Shown in pieces: positions 58,727 to 64,000 of a stretch of DNA of 64,000 nt. The first letter of the stretch is position 1, and the number at the start of each line of letters is the position of its first letter. This DNA comes from Nocardioides sp. Root682. GTDB taxonomy: Bacteria > Actinomycetota > Actinomycetes > Propionibacteriales > Nocardioidaceae. Below the pieces are notes generated by a model that made no database searches, had not been told where the DNA came from, and saw only the letters and a program-made list of their open reading frames with translations. Where the stretch lies: contig NZ_LMHJ01000003.1 in assembly GCF_001427795.1 (NCBI RefSeq), positions 85,288 through 149,287 on the forward strand. The letters run 5' to 3'. Made by a program: the position numbers and the translations under genes.

Positions 58727-61700
58727 CCGCCCTGATCGACGGTCCCGTCGCGGAGCCGGCAGTCCCGACGCCGTACGACCTCGACGACCGGTTCCGTCCC
58801 TCGGCGCCGCCGGTCCTGCTGACCGGCGTCCAGGCCATTGCGCGCCTGCTGGTCGAGCACCGCGCGCTCGACCGTCGACGTGGGCTGCACACCGCCTCCT
58901 TCGTCTCGGGCTACCAGGGCAGTCCGCTCGGCGGCCTCGACAAGATGCTCGGCGACATGCAGGACGTCCTCGACGAGAACGACATCCGGTTCGTGCCCGG
59001 CCTCAACGAGGAGCTCGCCGCGACGGCTGTCTGGGGCAGCCAGGTCGACCTCCCGGCGGCCAAGGCGACGCACGACGGCGTCACCGGCTTCTGGTACGGC
59101 AAGGGCCCGGGCGTCGACCGGGCGACCGATGCGCTGCGCCACCTCAACATGTACGGCGTCAACCGGTACGGCGGCGCTGTGCTGCTGGTCGGCGACGACC
59201 CTGCCTCGAAGTCCTCGACCGTGCCGGCCGTCAGCGAGCGGTCGCTCGCGGCGCTGGGGATCCCGGTGCTGTTCCCCCGCAACTCCTCCGAGATCGTCAC
59301 CCTCGGGCTGCACGCGGTCGAGATGTCACGGGCCTCGGGCTGTGTCGTCGCGATCAAGATCGTCGCCGACGTCGCGGACGGCGCCTGGGTGGTCGACAGT
59401 GCTGACCTGGACCTCTCCCCGGTGGTCCCGGCGATCGAGTGGAATGGCCACCCCTACGTCTACACGCAGAGCCCGATGGTGTTGCGTCCGGCGATGATCG
59501 TCGGAGCCGAGGCCGAGCTGGTGGGCCCCCGCGCCGAGGTGGTGCGGGCGTACGCCGGTGCCAACGGCCTCGATGTCATGGACGTCGACGTGGCGGGTGC
59601 GACCACCGGATTCGTCGCCTCCGGCAGCTGTTACGACTCGATGCGCCAGGCGATGACCGACCTCGGCATCACCGACGAGGCGCTCGCCGCTGCCGGCATC
59701 CGGGTGCTCCGCCTCGGCATGATGAGCCCGGTCGCGCCGTCGATCATCCGCACCTTCGCCGAAGGCCTCGACCGGATCGTCGTCATCGAGGACAAGACCT
59801 CGTTCATCGAGGCGCAGGTCCGCGACATCCTCTACGGCACGCCTGCCGCACCCGAGGTCCTCGGCAAGCGCGACAGCAACGGGATGACGCTGGTTCCCGC
59901 TGACGGCGAGCTCACCTCGGGCCGATTGCTGGCGCCGATGCGGCACCTCCTGCAGGGTGTCGTTGAGCTCAAGGTGCCGGCGGCGAAGCGCACCCCGTTG
60001 CCCCTGCTCTCGGCCGGTCGCGGTGCGTACTTCTGCAGCGGCTGCCCGCACAACCGTTCCACCGTGCTCCCTGAGGGCTCGATGGGCGGTGGCGGCATCG
60101 GCTGCCACGCCATGGTGACCATCTCCGACCGCCCGGAGAGCGCCGTGACCGGCGTGACCCAGATGGGTGGCGAGGGCGCGCAGTGGATCGGGCAGGCGTG
60201 GTTCACCGACGCCCCCCACATCTTCCAGAACGTCGGCGACGGCACCTTCTTCCACTCCGCCCAGCTGGCCGTCCAGGCCTGCATCGCCGCCGGGGTGAAC
60301 ATCACCTACAAGGTGCTCTACAACGACGTCGTCGCGATGACCGGCGCCCAGGACGCCGAAGGCGCGCTCTCCGTCCCGCTGCTGTCCCACAAGCTGCACA
60401 CCGAGGGCGTCAAGAAGATCATCATCTGCGCCGACGAGCCCGAGCGGCACCGCAAGCGCGACCTGGCCCCCGGCACCCTGCTCTGGGACCGCGACCGCCT
60501 CGACGAGGCACAGCGGATGCTGCGCGACATCCCCGGAGTGACGGTGCTGATCTACGACCAGCACTGCGCCGCCGACGCCCGTCGCCAGCGCAAGCGCGGC
60601 TCGCTGCCGACCCGCACCAAGCGGGTGGTCATCAACGAGGCCGTCTGCGAGGGCTGCGGCGACTGCGGCGTGAAGAGCAACTGCCTCTCCGTCCAGCCGG
60701 TCGAGACCGAGTACGGCCGCAAGACCCGCATCGAGCAGACGTCCTGCAACACCGACTACAGCTGCCTCGACGGGGACTGCCCGTCCTTCGTGACCGTCGA
60801 GACGGCACCCCGCACCCGCCGTACGCTCCGCAAGGCGAAGCGTGAGGCGGCGAAGGCCGCGAAGCCGACGAAGCGCCGTACGTACCCGACGCCGCCGGTC
60901 GTCGCCGCCAGCCCCGCCGAGGACCGGGTCACCACGACCCAGAACGTCTTCATGGCCGGCATCGGCGGCACGGGCATCGTCACCGTCAACCAGGTCCTCG
61001 CCACCGCTGCGCTCCGAGCCGGGTACGCCGTCGAGTCGCTCGACCAGACCGGCCTGAGCCAGAAGGCGGGGCCGGTCACCGGTCACCTCCGGTTCGCCGA
61101 GGGCGACCTCGAGCCGGCCAACCGGCTCACCCCCGGCTCGGCCGACTGCCTGCTCGGCTTCGACCTGCTCACCCTCGCCGAGGACCGCAACCTCGTCTTC
61201 GGCGACGCGACCGCCACCCGGACGGTCGTCTCGACCAGTCGTACGGCGACCGGCGCGATGGTGCAGGACCTGACCGTCCAGCACCCCGACGAGGCCGACC
61301 TGTTGAAACGGGTCCGTACGGCGAGCGTCGAGCTGTTCGACTTCGACGGCCTCGAGGCCGCGGACCGCATCTTCGGCAACACCGTGGCTGCGAACTTCCT
61401 CCTCGTGGGCGCGGCGTACCAGACCGGCGCACTCCGGCTGCCTGCCGCCGCCATCGAGGAGGCCATCGGGATCAACGGGACCGCGGTCGCCGCGAACGTG
61501 GCCGCCTTCCGTTGGGGCCGCGTCGCGGTCGCCGACCCGGCTGCGTTCCGCGCGGCCAACGAGAAGTCGGTCGCGCCGCGGGAGCGCCACGTCCCCGCCT
61601 CGGTCGCGGCGTCCGGCCTCGACGGTGAGCTGCTGCGCCTGGTCGCCCAGCGCGCCGCGGACCTGGTCGACTACCAGGACGAGAAGCTCGCCGACAGCTA

Positions 61701-62250
61701 CGTCGACCTCGTCGCCGGGGTTGCCGCGGCCGAGCGGTCGGTGACGACCAAGACGCGGTTCAGCGAGGCCGTGGCGCGCCACCTGTTCAAGCTCACCGCC
61801 TACAAGGACGAGTACGAGGTCGCCCGGCTCCTGACGGACCCGGCCTTCCTGGCCGACACCGGAGCGGAGTTCCCCGGCGGCACGGTGGCCTTCCAGCTGC
61901 ACCCGCCGGCGCTGCGTGCCCTGGGCCGGAAGAAGAAGATCGCCTTCGGTCCGCGGTCACACGGAAGCCTGCGCGCGCTGGCCCGGATGAAGGTCCTCCG
62001 CGGCACCGCCGCCGACCCCTTCGGCCGCGCCCACCTCCGCAAGGTCGAGCGCGAGCTGCGCGACCACTACCGGACCCTGGTGACCGACCTCGCCGGCGAG
62101 CTCTCGACCGAGGGCTACGACCGGGCGGTGCAGATCGCCGAGCTCCCCGACGTCGTCCGCGGCTACGAGGGCGTGAAGCTGCGCAACGTGGAGCGGTACG
62201 TGGCCGAGCTGGAAGCGCTCGGGGCGACGGTGCCCGCGATCACGGTCTGA
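58723..62250 (+). CDS. Fused indolepyruvate ferredoxin oxidoreductase (IorA-IorB type)
   Basis: A 1175-residue enzyme oxidising aryl or branched 2-oxo acids to acyl-CoA and reducing ferredoxin. The N-terminal pyruvate-ferredoxin-oxidoreductase domain includes FVSGYQGSPLGGLDKMLGD and GVDRATDALRHLNMYG. The TPP domain follows (CSGCPHNRSTVLPEGSMGG, GGEGAQWIGQ). Then an Fe-S segment: NEAVCEGCGDCGVKSNCLSV and SCNTDYSCLDGDCPSF. The C-terminal gamma-type domain has VFMAGIGGTGIVTVNQVLA. This single-chain form is known in actinobacteria and proteobacteria. It likely works with the upstream dehydrogenase in leucine, valine or aromatic amino acid breakdown. Confidence 0.93.
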   Translation: MTALIDGPVAEPAVPTPYDLDDRFRPSAPPVLLTGVQAIARLLVEHRALDRRRGLHTASFVSGYQGSPLGGLDKMLGDMQDVLDENDIRFVPGLNEELAATAVWGSQVDLPAAKATHDGVTGFWYGKGPGVDRATDALRHLNMYGVNRYGGAVLLVGDDPASKSSTVPAVSERSLAALGIPVLFPRNSSEIVTLGLHAVEMSRASGCVVAIKIVADVADGAWVVDSADLDLSPVVPAIEWNGHPYVYTQSPMVLRPAMIVGAEAELVGPRAEVVRAYAGANGLDVMDVDVAGATTGFVASGSCYDSMRQAMTDLGITDEALAAAGIRVLRLGMMSPVAPSIIRTFAEGLDRIVVIEDKTSFIEAQVRDILYGTPAAPEVLGKRDSNGMTLVPADGELTSGRLLAPMRHLLQGVVELKVPAAKRTPLPLLSAGRGAYFCSGCPHNRSTVLPEGSMGGGGIGCHAMVTISDRPESAVTGVTQMGGEGAQWIGQAWFTDAPHIFQNVGDGTFFHSAQLAVQACIAAGVNITYKVLYNDVVAMTGAQDAEGALSVPLLSHKLHTEGVKKIIICADEPERHRKRDLAPGTLLWDRDRLDEAQRMLRDIPGVTVLIYDQHCAADARRQRKRGSLPTRTKRVVINEAVCEGCGDCGVKSNCLSVQPVETEYGRKTRIEQTSCNTDYSCLDGDCPSFVTVETAPRTRRTLRKAKREAAKAAKPTKRRTYPTPPVVAASPAEDRVTTTQNVFMAGIGGTGIVTVNQVLATAALRAGYAVESLDQTGLSQKAGPVTGHLRFAEGDLEPANRLTPGSADCLLGFDLLTLAEDRNLVFGDATATRTVVSTSRTATGAMVQDLTVQHPDEADLLKRVRTASVELFDFDGLEAADRIFGNTVAANFLLVGAAYQTGALRLPAAAIEEAIGINGTAVAANVAAFRWGRVAVADPAAFRAANEKSVAPRERHVPASVAASGLDGELLRLVAQRAADLVDYQDEKLADSYVDLVAGVAAAERSVTTKTRFSEAVARHLFKLTAYKDEYEVARLLTDPAFLADTGAEFPGGTVAFQLHPPALRALGRKKKIAFGPRSHGSLRALARMKVLRGTAADPFGRAHLRKVERELRDHYRTLVTDLAGELSTEGYDRAVQIAELPDVVRGYEGVKLRNVERYVAELEALGATVPAITV

Positions 62251-62283
62251 CGGGCCCGCTCGTCCGGTCGTTCGTTCGGTCGG

Positions 62284-62934
62284 TCAGGACGGTGCGATCA
62301 CCGCACGCAGCATCCTCATGAGGAGCGCGCCGCCGCTCTCGAGCTGGCGCGCGGCCGTGTCCGGGTCGTCGGTCAGCACCTGCACCGTGGCCTTCAGGCC
62401 GTCGAAGGCGCCGACGAGGAGGGTGGCCACCTCGACCGGGTCGACGGTGGGGTCGACGGGCAGGGCATCGCGGACCAGGTCCGCGACGTCATCGATCCAG
62501 CGCCGGGTCAGCTCCGCGGCGAGGGGCCGGGTGGCGGGCAGCTCGGAGAGGTTCTGCGTCAGCCGCGCGACCGCCCACGCGTACGGGTCGTCACGGTGCA
62601 GGCCCACCATGGCGGGCAGGAGGGCCTCGAGCCGCTCCGTCCCGGACGGCGTGGCGGCCAGGCGGGCGCGCACCTGGTCGAGCCAGTGCGCGTGCTTCTC
62701 GGTGAGTACGGCGACGGCGAGCGACTCCTTGCTCGTGAAGTGGAAGTACACCGAGCCCTTGGTCATGCCGCTCGCCTCGACGACGTCGTCCATCCGCGCC
62801 TTGTCGTAGCCGAGCCGGGCGAACACGGCTGCTGCGGCGTCGAGGATCCGCTCCCGCGAGGCGGCTCCGTGCTGGGTCGGTCCGGGCGGGCGGCCGACGC
62901 GTCGGGGAGCGGGGGTGCTCGATGACCTTGTCAT
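62284..62934 (-). CDS. TetR family regulator (ScbR/ArpA-like HTH)
   Basis: A 216-residue regulator. RERILDAAAAVFARLGYDKA, RMDDVVEASGMTKGSVYFHFTSKESLAVAVL resembles gamma-butyrolactone receptor HTHs, though this alone does not prove the ligand. It is divergent from an SDR gene, and an AT-rich operator lies between. It probably represses both. Confidence 0.88.
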   Translation of the reverse strand: MTRSSSTPAPRRVGRPPGPTQHGAASRERILDAAAAVFARLGYDKARMDDVVEASGMTKGSVYFHFTSKESLAVAVLTEKHAHWLDQVRARLAATPSGTERLEALLPAMVGLHRDDPYAWAVARLTQNLSELPATRPLAAELTRRWIDDVADLVRDALPVDPTVDPVEVATLLVGAFDGLKATVQVLTDDPDTAARQLESGGALLMRMLRAVIAPS

Positions 62935-62955
62935 GTGCCCATCCTACTGCTATTA

Positions 62956-62979
62956 ATTAAACCAAAGAGTCGGTTTAAT
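62956..62979. promoter_or_regulatory. AT-rich operator between TetR and SDR
   Basis: ATTAAACC, 8 bp, GGTTTAAT: perfect 8-bp arms. The surrounding TATTAATTAA makes this the most AT-rich spot nearby. The GGTTTA half-site is like that of butyrolactone-receptor and other TetR operators. It is located 22 bases from the TetR start and 12 from the SDR start, over both probable promoters. Confidence 0.68.
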
Positions 62980-62990
62980 AAAGGAGTGAG

Positions 62991-63800
62991 ATGACAGGCC
63001 ATTTCGAGAAGCAACACGTGCTGGTGACCGGGGCGTCGTCGGGCATCGGGCGTGCCCTGGCCGAGCGGGTGGCCGCCGAGGGCGGCAACCTGGTGCTGGT
63101 CGCACGACGCGCGCCCGTCCTGCGGGCACAGGGCGAGGAGCTCGAGGCGCGGTACGGCGTCCGGGTCGACGTCGTACCGGCCGATCTCAGCCTGCCCGGC
63201 GCGGCCGCCGGGATCGTCCAGGAGCTGTCGGCGCGGGGCATCACCGTCGACGCGCTGGTCAACAACGCCGGGCTCGGTGTCCACGGCGACCTGGTGGGTG
63301 CGCGCCTCGCGGACGTCTCCGCCCAGGTCGCGGTGAACATCACCGCACTGACCGAGCTCACCGCGCTGCTGCTGCCGGCGATGGTCGCTCGTGGCCGTGG
63401 GGCGATCGTCAACGTGGCCAGCACGGCCGCGTTCCAGCCGGTGCCCCACATGGCCGTGTACGCCGCCACGAAGGCCTACGTGCTGTCGTTCTCGCGGGCC
63501 CTGTGGTCCGAGACGCGCGGCACCGGGGTCCGGGTTCTCGTCGTCAGTCCGGGCGCGACCGACACCGCGTTCTTCGACGTCGCTGGTGACGACGCCTCGG
63601 TGGGGAGACGCCGTACGCCGGAACAGGTCGTCGACGTCGCGATGAGCGCCCTCCGGGCAGACCGTCGCGAGGTGGTCGACGGGGCCGGGAACGCGCTCCT
63701 CGCCCGCGCCGCCAGCCGCCTGCCCACCCGATGGGCGATCGCCCTGGCCGAGCGCTCCGTCCGGCCGCAACCCAGCACCACCGCCACCATCACCAACTGA
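62991..63800 (+). CDS. Short-chain dehydrogenase/reductase
   Basis: A 269-residue SDR: HVLVTGASSGIGRALAERVA, VNNAGLGVHGDLVG, Ser in NVASTAAFQPVP, YxxxK in AVYAATKAYVLSFS. The C-terminal region (RRRTPEQVVDVAMSALRADR) fits the YqjQ/DltE-type group. SD AAGGAG precedes ATG 62991. It starts an operon with the following NTF2-like gene. Confidence 0.9.
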   Translation: MTGHFEKQHVLVTGASSGIGRALAERVAAEGGNLVLVARRAPVLRAQGEELEARYGVRVDVVPADLSLPGAAAGIVQELSARGITVDALVNNAGLGVHGDLVGARLADVSAQVAVNITALTELTALLLPAMVARGRGAIVNVASTAAFQPVPHMAVYAATKAYVLSFSRALWSETRGTGVRVLVVSPGATDTAFFDVAGDDASVGRRRTPEQVVDVAMSALRADRREVVDGAGNALLARAASRLPTRWAIALAERSVRPQPSTTATITN

Positions 63801-63813
63801 TCGAGGAGCCACC

Positions 63814-64000
63814 ATGTTCATCAACGACTTTTCCGCCGCAGCTGCAGCCGCCGTCAACAACCACGACGTCGAGGAGATCCTCGCCCTGTGGCGCGAGCCC
63901 GCCTCCTACGACTCGCCCATGACCGGTCCCCAGCAGGGCCTTGCTGCACTGGCCGAGCGGGAGGCCGCCCTGTTCGCGGGATTCAGCGACCTCTCCGCCA
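63814..64000 (+). CDS. NTF2-like (SnoaL-fold) protein, cut by the right edge
   Basis: Only the first 62 codons are present: MFINDFSAAAAAAVNNHDVE, EILALWREPASYDSP, QQGLAALAEREAALFAG. This is the usual start of a SnoaL/NTF2-like protein. It begins 13 bases after the SDR stop, with GAGGAG as SD. The end is outside the window. Confidence 0.65.
   Translation, partial: MFINDFSAAAAAAVNNHDVEEILALWREPASYDSPMTGPQQGLAALAEREAALFAGFSDLSA

Noticed and set aside
59326..61902. 858-codon open frame antisense to the indolepyruvate oxidoreductase
   Set aside because: Same kind of shadow; the sense strand has complete domains and normal overlaps with neighbours.

Overview
The window is very GC-rich, densely coding DNA from a high-GC Gram-positive bacterium, most likely a Nocardioides-like member of the Nocardioidaceae. 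The evidence is the codon bias, the frequent GTCGTACGAC-type words, a DUF222/HNH endonuclease gene, class F sortase, IdeR, DUF2277, F420-type LLM oxidoreductase and CYP51-locus genes, and two copies of a 45-bp dyad repeat of a kind I associate with Nocardioides. No rRNA, tRNA, CRISPR array, prophage or insertion sequence is visible. The assignment is inferred from gene content, not from a database search.

Layout. 1-1.5 kb: truncated DUF222/HNH gene, macro-domain hydrolase, small membrane protein. 1.5-7 kb: serC, an acetyltransferase, a two-gene ABC-2 exporter and a divergent DesK-type two-component system. 7-12.7 kb: TetR regulator with a secreted lipase and a secreted beta-helix protein, then a CynX/NimT-type MFS gene divergent from a FadR-type regulator. 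12.7-17.5 kb: citrate synthase, pdxH, an acidic EPEP-repeat membrane protein and a secreted CocE/NonD hydrolase. 17.5-21.9 kb: a TetR-controlled heterodimeric ABC exporter operon. 22-25.2 kb: a lipoprotein, a leader ORF with attenuator-like RNA folding, and a DHA2 efflux pump with its MarR regulator. 25.2-34.2 kb: GH13 glucosidase, hotdog protein, IdeR, sirtuin, DUF2277, lipoprotein hydrolase, an ECF sigma factor with a membrane beta-propeller partner, and a saccharopine-dehydrogenase-like enzyme.

34.2-39.9 kb holds what I think is the most interesting system. An ECF sigma factor is fused to a zinc-finger, membrane and Ig-like extracellular region. Next to it lie a class F sortase and two paralogous acidic surface proteins with an unusual C-terminal P-x-RIDAGAG motif before the membrane anchor. 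All four genes carry the same 31-bp upstream element (CTGCAAGRT, 13 bp, YGCTCYYAC on the minus strand). This suggests one self-activating regulon that senses something outside the membrane and remodels the surface.

40-45.6 kb: a single 1826-residue, eukaryote-like multidomain acyl-CoA carboxylase. 45.5-47.7 kb: an unrecognised protein and an LLM oxidoreductase. 47.7-56.2 kb: a tightly overlapping operon (TetR, CYP123-like P450, SDR, CYP51, ferredoxin, NTF2-like protein, aldehyde dehydrogenase, SDR, hydroxyisobutyrate-dehydrogenase-like protein, carboxymuconolactone-decarboxylase-like protein). Its content matches the Mycobacterium tuberculosis Rv0763c-Rv0771 region as I remember it. A KstR-like dyad lies in front. 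56.2-64 kb: a phosphopantetheinyl transferase, an Lrp/AsnC regulator divergent from a leucine/valine dehydrogenase and a fused indolepyruvate ferredoxin oxidoreductase, then a TetR/SDR divergent pair with an AT-rich operator, ending in a truncated NTF2-like gene.

Several gene junctions carry long, near-perfect hairpins without U-tracts, and several promoters appear to be leaderless with an operator inside the promoter (17.56, 23.08 kb).
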